Assembly (NCBI RefSeq): GCF_011745365.1
Contig: NW_024468913.1
Coordinates: 744,001 to 808,000 of the forward strand
DNA from: Cryphonectria parasitica EP155
Lineage: Eukaryota; Ascomycota; Sordariomycetes; Diaporthales; Cryphonectriaceae
Direction of reading: 5' to 3'
Length of the DNA stretch: 64,000 nt
Each line of letters starts with the position of its first letter. Within the stretch, counting starts at the first letter, position 1. The notes beneath the pieces were generated by a model. That model was not told where the DNA came from, searched no databases, and saw only the letters and a program-made list of their open reading frames with translations. Both the position numbers and the translations under genes were made by a program. Below are positions 1-9,218 of the stretch, piece after piece.

Positions 1-1602
1 GAAATCAAGAATTTTCGTATCCACGTGATCTCTGGAATCGAAGCGCTTGAAAGCTGCGTTAATGTTGGGATACTTGAGGATGCCGCCTGGGCCATTCACG
101 TCAACCTTGACATCATCGACCAGGTATCGCACCATTCTCGCACGCACACCATCATCGCGTATACCAAGAGCTGTGTATAGTAGCGATCCACCAAAAATGG
201 GACGCACGACAGTGTGGTCGATTTTGGCATCGATCAACATCCTGAGATTCACCCTGACCTTTGCATGGACAACAAGGTACTCTGAAACGTCGAAGTTACC
301 CGCGTTGATGGCAGAATACAGTGGGGTTTGCTCTTCTTTATTCTCCTGGTCCGTCGGGGCCCCTGCCTGGGCAAGCAGCTTGACGGTTGTGACCGGCGTG
401 GCGAAGTGCACCTTGTGCAGCAGCGTATCTCCATTGTTGTCCACAACAGAGAGGTTTGTTCCGCGAGCAAGCAGTAGCTTGATGCATTGCTCTGCGCAGA
501 CAGGATCGGGCATAAGGAGACAGACGGCCAGGGCTGTTAGTCCGTCCGGATTCTGTAGATCTGGGTCTGCGCCCGCCTTCAGCAAGATCCCGACACAAGC
601 TGCTGGGCCATTCCGACAGGCGATATGCAGCGGCGTGCAGCCTACATCGTCTCGAACCGTTGATTCCACTGGACCTTGGTCGTCAAAAATGACGTTTGGG
701 TCCAGACCATTCCCTGCATGCTCGATCAGAGCGGCCAGAGCTCGTGCATTACCGCGTCGTGCCAATACGGCGATCACATGTCCCCATTCAGAACGAGCGC
801 CAACCTTGGCCCCGAGTCTGATCAGGTCAGGCACAACTTCCGCCAAATTCCACGCTATATATAGAGCAGTGTACCCGTCAGGTGCAGTCCAAAGCGCGTC
901 CGCTCCCTCAGCCAGAAACAGTTTTGCGATTTCCAGGTTGGCCGAATTAATTGCATGGAAGAGAGGAGAGTTGTCACTTGTTTCTGCGAAGTTGACGTCG
1001 GCACCAGAGGCAAGGAGCAATCTGATGATGTCCAGGTTTCCAGTTTTGGCGGCACACATCAGAGGTGTGGTGCTTGTCGGGTCTTCCCAGTTGATCTTGG
1101 CGCCATGTTCGATTAACAAAGATATCAAGGCCAAGTCTTCTTTCTTGACAGCTTCTATCAGAAGCGGCTGCTTGTCCTTGTAGACTTGACCAAAGTCTTT
1201 GAACCTACGTATCAATAGCCGAACGACATCTGTATGTCTAGTCTCAGCGGCTTTGAGAAGCATAGATTCTGGACCCGAGTGTGCCGCAGTAGTTGTACTT
1301 GCTCCGCTTGTAAGCACTAATTCCACGCAACGCTTGTACCCTCGTTCAATAGCCATGCGGAGCAACTGGTCTGGTAAAGAATCGGTGTCGTTTTCTTGCG
1401 ACTCCTTCTGTAGATTGTCTGTATTTGATTTCCGGAGCACCAATTCTGCCGCTGCGGAAGCACTCTCATCTATGGCAACACGTAGAGAGTTTGATTCATT
1501 GTCGACGTCCAGACACACCTGAGCTCCTCCTGAGAGTAGCAGCTTTACGATGTCTGGACGGCCTCTCTTGATAACCGTTGCCAGCGGTGTATTCGCTACC
1601 AT
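1..1602 (-). CDS. Ankyrin-repeat protein, 3' end beyond window
   Basis: The minus strand is open without a stop from an ATG at 1602 to the left edge (534 codons), so the C terminus is missing. The translation is a run of about 33-residue ankyrin repeats, with units such as 'TPLMCAAKTGNLDIIRLLL', 'TPLHIACRNGPAACVGILLK' and 'TPLYSAINAGNFDVSEYLV'. Ankyrin repeats bind other proteins, but nothing visible identifies the partner. An in-frame TGA lies just upstream near 1644, so 1602 is the first usable start unless a 5' exon is spliced in. Any such exon would have to lie antisense to the S8 protease remnant. Long open frames on the plus strand here are shadows. In fungi such arrays often form the C-terminal part of STAND or protease-ankyrin proteins, so this may be a fragment of one. 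The repeat call is firm; the gene boundaries are not. Confidence 0.8.
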   Translation of the reverse strand, partial: MVANTPLATVIKRGRPDIVKLLLSGGAQVCLDVDNESNSLRVAIDESASAAAELVLRKSNTDNLQKESQENDTDSLPDQLLRMAIERGYKRCVELVLTSGASTTTAAHSGPESMLLKAAETRHTDVVRLLIRRFKDFGQVYKDKQPLLIEAVKKEDLALISLLIEHGAKINWEDPTSTTPLMCAAKTGNLDIIRLLLASGADVNFAETSDNSPLFHAINSANLEIAKLFLAEGADALWTAPDGYTALYIAWNLAEVVPDLIRLGAKVGARSEWGHVIAVLARRGNARALAALIEHAGNGLDPNVIFDDQGPVESTVRDDVGCTPLHIACRNGPAACVGILLKAGADPDLQNPDGLTALAVCLLMPDPVCAEQCIKLLLARGTNLSVVDNNGDTLLHKVHFATPVTTVKLLAQAGAPTDQENKEEQTPLYSAINAGNFDVSEYLVVHAKVRVNLRMLIDAKIDHTVVRPIFGGSLLYTALGIRDDGVRARMVRYLVDDVKVDVNGPGGILKYPNINAAFKRFDSRDHVDTKILDF

Positions 1603-1792
1603 GTCAAGAATTTCAAGGTCTGGCTTGAGGATAGAACAGTCTCAACCTCCCGAGGTCAAGAATGAGCCTGTTTTTAGAGAATCCAGGGGAGCTGGCAGGC
1701 CCCATGAAAGATCGCGTCTGGCATCCTCCACAACTGTGAAGGGAGTTAATTCGCACAGATGGTTGAAGTCGACAGACCGTTTCTCGAGTACC

Positions 1793-2935
1793 ATGAACGA
1801 GTTCTGGGGGGCTACATTGAAATTGGCACAACACAGAATCCCCGACGTACAGAAAAACGTCATGGTTGCATTGATCGACGACGGCGTAGACACGTTTGAC
1901 AAAGCATTTACGGGCCAGGTGCTTGAGGGCAAGAGCCTCGACTACCACAATGGTCTTCGGCCGCCGTACTCGTCAGCCCGAGGACATGGGACGGTCATGG
2001 CTAGCATGATTCTGAGGGTGTGTCCAATGGCCAAGATCTACCCGATACGACTCAAAATATTTGCTACTGCCGACAGCAGGAATCAGATCGTTATGGATTC
2101 GGCAGCTCAGGTAATTAGCCCTGCGAAAGGACGCGAGTCCTACTGTTATGATCATAAGTATTCTGATTCATCTTTGTCAGGCTATCGAAGCTGCTCTCGA
2201 TAAGAAAGCAACAATCATTTCCATGTCGTGGACTCTGCCCATATCCAGTGAGAGCAGTCTAGCCAAGGATAACTTGGACAAGGTCCTCGAGCGAGCTGTC
2301 AATGCCGGGGCCTGATGTTCTGCTCTGCTCCCGTCAGCAGCAAGTTTGCGATACTGGACTATCCCAGCGGCCCATGGCCACATAGGTTCTTTCGTATTGG
2401 TGCTGCTAACGCGGATGGGACGGTGTTCAACTGGACCCCAGATGATACATCTTATATTCTGCCAGGCGTTGATGTGGTCAAAGAGCAGTTTGGGTCTGGC
2501 GTCTCGCTGAGTGACCGCATCACGAGCAAGGTAGCAGAATGCCAGTATGAGACGGGGTCCAGCGTGGCGACGGCCTTGGGGGCAGGCCTCGCTGCAATGG
2601 TTCTCTACTGCGTTAAGGCCGCATTCTTGTTACTTTACATCGCCAACGTCAACAAGGGCAACAACAATGTCATTGGAACCGCGGTTAAACCTTCGGACCT
2701 AGAATACCTTGCGAAGCCCGACGGGATGAAGTGGGCGTTTTCTCAACTGGGAAAACTGACAAAGGACAACTTCATCCCTGTGTGGGAGCAGCTCGACCCT
2801 GTCAGCGAGGCGATGGAGCAGGTTATGAGCGGAGGTCTCACGGAGGCGATGAGGGATGGAAAGGATGGAAATATGGAACGGTTCTGGGACTTTGCGTCGA
2901 GCCTCGTCCGGGCAGCACAGAAGAATCAGATTTAA
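1793..2935 (+). pseudogene. Subtilisin-like (S8) serine protease remnant, frameshifted
   Basis: The plus strand encodes an intracellular-type S8 peptidase domain. The catalytic Asp lies in 'VALIDDGVD', the His in 'GHGTVMAS' and the Ser in 'TGSSVATALGAGLAA'. A 70-bp intron (2111..2180) joins 'MDSAAQ' to 'AIEAALDKKATIISMSW'. After 'RAVNAGA' a TGA at 2313..2315 ends the frame, and the same domain resumes at once in another frame with 'MFCSAP'. Restoring the family reading needs one extra base near 2310, in a GGGGCC context, so this is a one-base deletion or a sequencing error. The C-terminal tail to 2935 is intact. The 5' side is also incomplete: the frame upstream of about 1790 runs antisense into the ankyrin gene, and no N-terminal domain is visible. 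In related fungal proteins the S8 domain is often the C-terminal part of a larger protein. I call it a pseudogene; a strain with the base restored would encode a protease domain. Confidence 0.7.
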
Positions 2936-3559
2936 ACATTCTGGAGTCTGTTTCTGTCGATATTGCAGCGGAGATAAGGGACGTAAAGCTCTGATCGAGC
3001 AAAGGGGGGCGGGGGCGGGCATGCAAGCCTTCAAGAAAGGGGTTTAAAGAAGATTGCCAAGGTTCCCCGGAAAGCAAGTCCTTCTTGCACACCGAGAGAG
3101 GGATTCGTGGAAGGTCGCAAGTCAGACCGCCATCGTGCGAGCATTAAAAGAGGAAGTAATTTATCCACGAAGTAACATGGCCAGGGTGTGAAGGTCACAT
3201 AGTGGAGTTGGGGTAACCACTCTCTTGTGGAGAAAGGAAGTAAATCTGCTGCTATAACGAGAAATTTGGAGTCTTATAAAACTTATACATGAGTTCGGTC
3301 TCAACCACCCCGAGCTGGGCGATCATATATGCGTATTTCTACAGGCCCCAACATTTAGGCTATACTGGCTAAAAATGGTGCCCCAAAACTATTTCCATAA
3401 ACAACTTCCATAGTCACGGGTTTCGTCATGGCTTCGAGACCTCAGGTGTGGGTAATAAAAGTCAACATCCCATGCGTTGAAGGCATCATGGCGATGTCCA
3501 CAAGATTTGAGGAATGTGCTTTGCCTCATAGATAATCAACGTCGGCTACTGCTGACAGA
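2936..3559. other. Intergenic, no gene seen
   Basis: This holds the 3' flank of the S8 remnant and the promoter side of the GH2 gene. Short open frames here look random. No repeat or RNA gene was seen. Confidence 0.6.
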
Positions 3560-6283
3560 ATGAGTCTGGGCAGTGGTACGTCGTCTCTCGTAATGCGAGC
3601 CATGGCAATCCTGGCCTTGGCGTTGTTCTGGCTCCCAAGTATCTCTTTCGCCTCGGCCTCAACAATACCACGAAATACCTCTGTCACGACTGGACGTGAG
3701 CGTACCAGCCTTAACTCAGACTGGAGATTCATGCGCTTCGAAGAGAACCCCGATGGCCTCGCATACGACATCCGTCCCGATCAGGTAAATCTGACTCTCG
3801 AGGTACTGAAGCCATGGATTCTTCCAGTCGCCAACGAGTTCATCGTCAATGCCAGCGACAGATATCCATACCCAGATGCCGAGCCTCCAGGGAGCAATGT
3901 CTCATACCTGCAGAAGGACTTTGATGATAGCTCGTGGGAGACCGTCGCCCTCCCTCACGATTGGGCAATTAAGGGCCCCTTCTACACCGACGATGACCCC
4001 ATTGTTCCCGGCACCATGGGCAGGTTGCCAGTCCAGGGTGTTGGATGGTATCGGAGGAATATCTCGTGGACGCAGAGCGAGGCCGATGAAGGCAGACTGG
4101 CATTCCTAGATGTTGATGGCGCCACGTCCTATGCTATTGTCTGGCTCAACGGCGAATTGGTGGGCGGATGGCCGTATCCATACAATTCCTGGCGGCTGGA
4201 CATCACGCCATATCTCAAGCCGGGCGACGACAATGTGTTGGCCATTCGGGTAGACAATCCCAACATGTCCTCAAGATGGTATCCTGGTGCAGGCATATAC
4301 CGCAATGTCTGGTTGACGAAGACGGCACCGGCGCGTGTAGGTCATTACGGGACACAAATCACCGCGAGCGAGGTCTCCAGCGAGTCGGCCGTGCTTGAGC
4401 TGGTGGTGAAGATTGAGAATTCAGGATCAACAGATCAGGCGATCGACCTCGCGACGGACATTCACGTCTACGATGCTGACACCGGCTCGACGGGAGCCCA
4501 AGTCGCTTCTTTTCCGAGCATAAGCCAGACGGTCGGAGCAAACGAAGCTGTTTCTATCAACACTTCCACTGTGATTCAGAACCCGCAACTGTGGAATCCA
4601 TACCCAGCCGGCGACCCAAACTTATACGAGGCCATCACTCGCGTGTCTCTCAGCAACGGCACTGAAATCGACTCTTACTCGACCCGTTTCGGCATCCGTT
4701 CGCTCAATTACACAGCCGATAGTGGCTTCCTCGTCAATGGAGCCCGCGTCATGATCCAGGGCGTAAACGACCACGCCGATCTTGGTGCTATAGGTACAGC
4801 CTTCAACGTGCGCGCCGCAGAACGCCAGCTCGAGATCTTGAGAGAGATGGGCGTCAACGCCATCCGCATGTCTCACAACCCTCCCGCCCCAGAGCTGCTC
4901 GACCTGACCGATCGGATGGGTTTCATGATCCTGGACGAGATCTTCGACTGCTGGCAGCTGAACAAGACGGAAAATGACTTCCACCTCATCTGGGATGACT
5001 GGCACGAGGCAGACTTGCGGAACATGGCACGGCGGGACAGGAACCATCCGAGTGTTGTGTTTTGGAGCTACGGTAATGAGGTGGGCGAGCAGGAGACGGG
5101 CGAGGCAGGTGCTGCGATCAACGTTGAGCTGAGGGAAATACTGGCCCAGGAGGATCCAACGAGACATTCATCTGCGAGCCAGAACGAGGCTCTTCCCAAC
5201 TCCACATGGAGCAGCGTTGTTGAGCAGTTCTACCTCAACTACCAAGGCGCTGGGATCAGGAACACCGTGGCCTACTCGAATCTGACCGGCATTACCACTG
5301 AGCCCCTCTACCCGGAATACCATGCTGACTACCCGGGGAAGATGATCTTGTCCTCTGAGTCCTCCTCGGCATTAAGCTCACGAGGGACCTTCATATTCCC
5401 CGTGACGAACTACTCGTCCGCCCCAGCAAACGCCACCTCGGGCGAGGATGTGACCAACATGTTTGTGAGCGCCTACGAGCTTTACACGGCAGGCTTCGGC
5501 TCCTCTCCAGACAAGGTCTTTGCGTCCCAAGACGAGAACCCATACGTCGCTGGTGAGTTCGTCTGGTCAGGCTTCGACTACCTGGGCGAACCGACGCCAT
5601 ACAACGACCGAAGCTCGTACAGCGGCATCGTGGACCTCGCGGGGTTCAAGAAGGACCGCTTCTACATCTACCAAGCGCGGTGGAGGCCTGATCTCAAGAT
5701 GGCTCACATTCTGCCGCACTGGACATGGCCGGAGCGTGAGGGTCTGGTCACGCCCGTGCACGTCTTCTCGAGCGCAGACACGGCGGAGCTGTTCCTGAAC
5801 AACGTGTCGCTGGGGACCAGGACAAGAGGCGAGTACGAGTACCGCTTCAGGTGGGACGATGTGGTGTACCAGCCAGGCGAGCTGAGCGTGGTGACGACCA
5901 AGAGCAACGAGAGCTGGGCGAGCGCCTCTGTGCAAACTGCTGGAGACGCCGCAGGGCTGAATCTGAGCGCCGACCGGGCCACGATCCAGGCGGATGGTCT
6001 TGACCTGTCGTACATCACGGCGTCTGTGGTGGATGCCAGTGGCAATGTCGCGCCTCGAGCGAACAGCACCATCACGTTCAGCGTCGACGGCCCTGGTGAG
6101 ATTGTTGCGACGGATAATGGCTACCCTGCAGACTACACGCCGTTCCCCTCTGCCTCTAGAGACACGTTCAATGGCCTTGCTTTGGTGATTGTGCGCGGGA
6201 AGTCAGGGACGGCGGGCGAGGTAACGGTAACGGCGACCGCACAAGGGCTGCAGCAGGGACAGGTTGTTATTCAAACCAAGTAG
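3560..6283 (+). CDS. Secreted glycoside hydrolase family 2 (beta-galactosidase-like)
   Basis: An intronless gene of 907 codons. The N terminus has a hydrophobic segment (about residues 12-33, 'AILALALFWLPSISFASA') that reads as a signal peptide. In-frame ATGs at 3593 and 3602 are equally possible starts. The GH2 order is visible: a jelly-roll sugar-binding domain (about 45-250, with 'ALPHDWAIKGPF'), an Ig-like sandwich, a TIM barrel from about 380 ('ALGAIGTAFNVRAAE' region, 'IRMSHNPPAPELLDLTDRMG'), then C-terminal beta domains. The acid/base is E507 in 'WSYGNEVGE', and the likely nucleophile is E600 in 'MILSSESSSALSSRG'. A DUF4982-like segment follows the barrel, and the last 100 residues resemble an Ig-like invasin fold. 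Many N-x-S/T sites fit secretion. GH2 enzymes release terminal beta-galactose, mannose or glucuronic acid by a retaining mechanism. The architecture favours beta-galactosidase, but the substrate is not proven. Confidence 0.9.
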   Translation: MSLGSGTSSLVMRAMAILALALFWLPSISFASASTIPRNTSVTTGRERTSLNSDWRFMRFEENPDGLAYDIRPDQVNLTLEVLKPWILPVANEFIVNASDRYPYPDAEPPGSNVSYLQKDFDDSSWETVALPHDWAIKGPFYTDDDPIVPGTMGRLPVQGVGWYRRNISWTQSEADEGRLAFLDVDGATSYAIVWLNGELVGGWPYPYNSWRLDITPYLKPGDDNVLAIRVDNPNMSSRWYPGAGIYRNVWLTKTAPARVGHYGTQITASEVSSESAVLELVVKIENSGSTDQAIDLATDIHVYDADTGSTGAQVASFPSISQTVGANEAVSINTSTVIQNPQLWNPYPAGDPNLYEAITRVSLSNGTEIDSYSTRFGIRSLNYTADSGFLVNGARVMIQGVNDHADLGAIGTAFNVRAAERQLEILREMGVNAIRMSHNPPAPELLDLTDRMGFMILDEIFDCWQLNKTENDFHLIWDDWHEADLRNMARRDRNHPSVVFWSYGNEVGEQETGEAGAAINVELREILAQEDPTRHSSASQNEALPNSTWSSVVEQFYLNYQGAGIRNTVAYSNLTGITTEPLYPEYHADYPGKMILSSESSSALSSRGTFIFPVTNYSSAPANATSGEDVTNMFVSAYELYTAGFGSSPDKVFASQDENPYVAGEFVWSGFDYLGEPTPYNDRSSYSGIVDLAGFKKDRFYIYQARWRPDLKMAHILPHWTWPEREGLVTPVHVFSSADTAELFLNNVSLGTRTRGEYEYRFRWDDVVYQPGELSVVTTKSNESWASASVQTAGDAAGLNLSADRATIQADGLDLSYITASVVDASGNVAPRANSTITFSVDGPGEIVATDNGYPADYTPFPSASRDTFNGLALVIVRGKSGTAGEVTVTATAQGLQQGQVVIQTK

Positions 6284-7155
6284 GCTCTACGTGGTCGTGA
6301 GATTAGCCTCCAAAATATAATGTTTTCTTGTTCAAATGCAATGTATTCAGGCGAGTAGTACATGCAGACATCCTCAAAATCGAGTGTTGCTTGATCTTGT
6401 GGTGCTATTTCGGGCACAATATCAGACAGAAATTTCGACAAGAACCTCACATAGTATCCATCCTCTCTTGACATGTGTTAAAGAGGCTTGTGGTTGGGAA
6501 TTTCTCAGGCAGAAGTTTATTAGTTCATTGCAGTGGTAGCATAAGAGACTACATGAAGAAGACTGCTAAGTTCATGGAACTTTTGAAGGGTGGAAGCCAG
6601 GCTGGAATTTGAAAATCATGGTTAGAAAGCTGTGGATAATGGGCTGGTGTAGCATCTTTGTAGGAGAGTTTGATTACACTACATGGCGCTATAGGTTCTG
6701 AACAGTAAGGTTTAGATAGTGTATGAACCCAAGAGACCCGAACCCCGGGGGCTTGCAGTTAAGCCTCAGGGCGGTGAATATTTTGTCAATGGCTGGCCCC
6801 TGTTCCCAGAAACGGCAGTAATTTTTCAGCGGGGTCTGGGAAATCTACTATGGCAGCAGTGATCTGCTCGTTTCTCTCTACTCAACACCACCAAACCCCG
6901 CATCTTTTCGATTACAAGAGCATAACATCTGCCTCACCTGACATCTGCAATAGTCTATTACTCTTGGTGGTTTTCAGAGTGGCACACCGTCATGGTGAGG
7001 AGCAGGCTCTGCTCCAGACCCATCGACTAAGCAACGACTGAGTCAACTGCGCAACCTCTACCGCCTGCCTAGATCGCCTCTGACGAATCTGACGACCCTT
7101 CATTCTCCTCCTCCTCCTCCTCCTACGCATCTCTACATTCTCGAAAACGCCAAAC
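6284..7155. other. Intergenic, promoter side of Rpc34
   Basis: No gene seen. The last 60 bases before the Rpc34 start carry a pyrimidine-rich leader with a (CTC/TCC)n run near 7105-7124, common in 5' UTRs of fungal housekeeping genes. Confidence 0.55.
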
Positions 7156-8343
7156 ATGGCAGCTGCCTCCCCAGCAGGGTCCGACATGGATCCTGCAAAG
7201 CTCTCAGTCCTTAAAGACTCGCTCTACGATGCTTGCGTCGCCTCTGGGGAGACGCTGTTCTCCCAGGAGGACCTCCTCGACCTCGGCATCACCAGCGAGG
7301 TCCACGTCCTCTCGACGCTCATTCAGAGGCTGATGACCGAGAAGCTGCTGATTGTCACCAACAGGCAAGGCGGCGGGATCCTCTGGAAGTGGCGCTCAGC
7401 TATTGACGCTGAAAAATACCGGCACCTGAACCGCGAGCAGGCCATGGTCTACGAGATGATCGAGGACGCAGGCGCTGATGGCATCTGGTCCCGCACCCTC
7501 AAGGCACGCCTCGGCATGCACGACTCCGTGCTCAAGGCCCACCTCAAGTTCCTCGAGAGCAAGGTCTATATTAAGGACATGAAGAGCGTGGAGCACCCCA
7601 ACAAGAAGATGTACATCAAGGCTAGCTTGCGCCCGAGCGACAAGGCCACCGGCGGGCCCTGGTTCACCGATGGCAGCCTGGACGAGGCCTTTATCTCAGA
7701 GCTTCTCAAGGTCATCTTCGACTACATCACGCGGCAGAGCACCTACCGCAGCGTGCACGTCGGCAGCGCCAAGAAGGAGAAGCAGCCCAAGAAGGGCATC
7801 CTCAAAGGCGACCCCTCGAACCTAGGCAAGGGCAAGAAGCGCGCCGCTGACGACATGTCCGCCGACGACCCCACCCCGCCTAGGCCCTCCGCGAAGCCAC
7901 GCCGCGAGCACAGGCGGACCCAGCTCCTCCCCCTTCCCGCTGGCTACAACGCCTACCCGACCACCCGCCACCTCGCCGAGGCCATCTCCACAGGGGGCAT
8001 CACGTCCAACACGACCCTGACCATCGCCGACGTCCAGCAGCTCGTGGATGTCCTCGTGTACGACGGCCTCGTCGAACCCGTGCGCGTGGGCAAGACTCAG
8101 GGATACAGAACGGTGCGCCCCACCGTCGTCGACCCGACTCCGCTTACGGCACTGATGCGGACAGACGAGGGCGTGGATGAGGACATGCTCGAGCTCCAGG
8201 CGGGCGACATGGGCGCCGGGCCGCTGAGCAACGGCCTGACCGAAGCACCATGTGGAAATTGTCCAGTCTTCGACCTCTGCGAGGAGGGCGGTCCCGTGAG
8301 TCCGGGAAACTGTGTCTACTTCCAGCGCTGGCTGGGAGATTAA
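7156..8343 (+). CDS. rpc34: RNA polymerase III subunit Rpc34 (RPC6)
   Basis: An intronless 395-residue protein. It matches the Pol III subunit Rpc34/RPC6, which belongs to the Rpc82-Rpc34-Rpc31 heterotrimer that helps open promoters and contacts TFIIIB (Brf1). Two N-terminal winged-helix domains are visible: about residues 10-85, with 'LLDLGITSEVHVLSTLIQRL', and 90-160, with 'QAMVYEMIEDAGADGIW' and 'LKAHLKFLESKVYIKDM'. Next come 'NKKMYIKA' and 'GPWFTDGSLDEAFI', which are typical of the family. A Lys-rich, low-complexity insert (about 205-255) precedes the third winged-helix region. The C terminus has cysteines at 366, 369, 375 and 386. Their spacing (3, 6, 11) equals that of the human RPC6 cubane iron-sulfur site. 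Length and domain order are normal. The start is the first ATG after a CT-rich leader; a second ATG lies 15 codons on. Confidence 0.93.
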   Translation: MAAASPAGSDMDPAKLSVLKDSLYDACVASGETLFSQEDLLDLGITSEVHVLSTLIQRLMTEKLLIVTNRQGGGILWKWRSAIDAEKYRHLNREQAMVYEMIEDAGADGIWSRTLKARLGMHDSVLKAHLKFLESKVYIKDMKSVEHPNKKMYIKASLRPSDKATGGPWFTDGSLDEAFISELLKVIFDYITRQSTYRSVHVGSAKKEKQPKKGILKGDPSNLGKGKKRAADDMSADDPTPPRPSAKPRREHRRTQLLPLPAGYNAYPTTRHLAEAISTGGITSNTTLTIADVQQLVDVLVYDGLVEPVRVGKTQGYRTVRPTVVDPTPLTALMRTDEGVDEDMLELQAGDMGAGPLSNGLTEAPCGNCPVFDLCEEGGPVSPGNCVYFQRWLGD

Positions 8344-9218
8344 AGCTTGTCTGGGCGGTCGGCATAAGCGTTACACGAACATTAGTCAAGGCAGCAATCG
8401 TGCTGTTTTTAGCGAGGTATCTCAGGCGGAGCGTTGTTGTCAACTTTCGGGAGGCGGACTGGCTTCTTATGGGAGTAATTTCTTCTACATCCACCAATAC
8501 CAAGGTGGCAAAAGCATAGTTGTACATCCACCAATACCAAGGTGGCAAAAGCATAGTTGAACGAAATAGAAATTTGGGATGGCAGGCGTCAACACCGGAT
8601 TGCTTTGGGCGGGCATGGCTAGCAGGATGATGATGGCGTTCTAGGTCAGGGCACTGTAAAGGACAAGGACTTGTTACTGAAACTATTTTCATTGTCGCCC
8701 GTTGTCACAGGGGTGATCACTTTAATAGCAACAAAAACAAACAGTTCCAATGCTTTGGAAATTCATAAACCTTCTCATCAAGACAGTCATGGTGAATTTG
8801 AATACGCTGACGGTTTGGCTGAACAAACGGGCTCTCATTCAGTCTCAAGACTTGTTAGGGAATTGAATTGATGTGCTTTGAAGTTAACGAGACGTAGCAA
8901 CACAAGGCAAGTGTGGAATGCGATGCGACGATAAGGTTGATCTATTGCCACTGGACGTTGCCATATGGACGACGACGATGGCCTCAGAATGGAGAAGACA
9001 ACATTTATGAAACTTTAAAAGACTGGTGGAGATAACACGTCATGCGATAATGGAACATATGTCACTCAAAATTTGTAGGCTCTTTTGATGGGACCTTCAA
9101 GTTTAATTTCGATCAAGGAACGACAATGGCACGCAAGTCGACGATGATATCTCTAACTTTTGTTTTACTCCATTCCCTTTACTTCATCATAACGTCCAAG
9201 ACAAAGCCATTGGCAGAC
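8344..9218. other. Intergenic between convergent Rpc34 and cyclophilin genes
   Basis: No gene seen. It contains the 37-bp tandem duplication listed separately and the 3' UTRs of both neighbours. Confidence 0.6.
8486..8559. repeat. Exact tandem duplication, 2 x 37 bp
   Basis: Two identical 37-bp copies lie at 8486..8522 and 8523..8559. Each contains CCACC and GGTGG separated by 8 bases, so each copy can form a small hairpin. It sits 143 bp downstream of the Rpc34 stop, probably in its 3' UTR or just beyond. Confidence 0.9.

Noticed and set aside
47..1183. Long plus-strand open frame of 378 codons
   Set aside because: It is the antisense shadow of the ankyrin repeats, which keep the complementary frame open; its translation has no domain.
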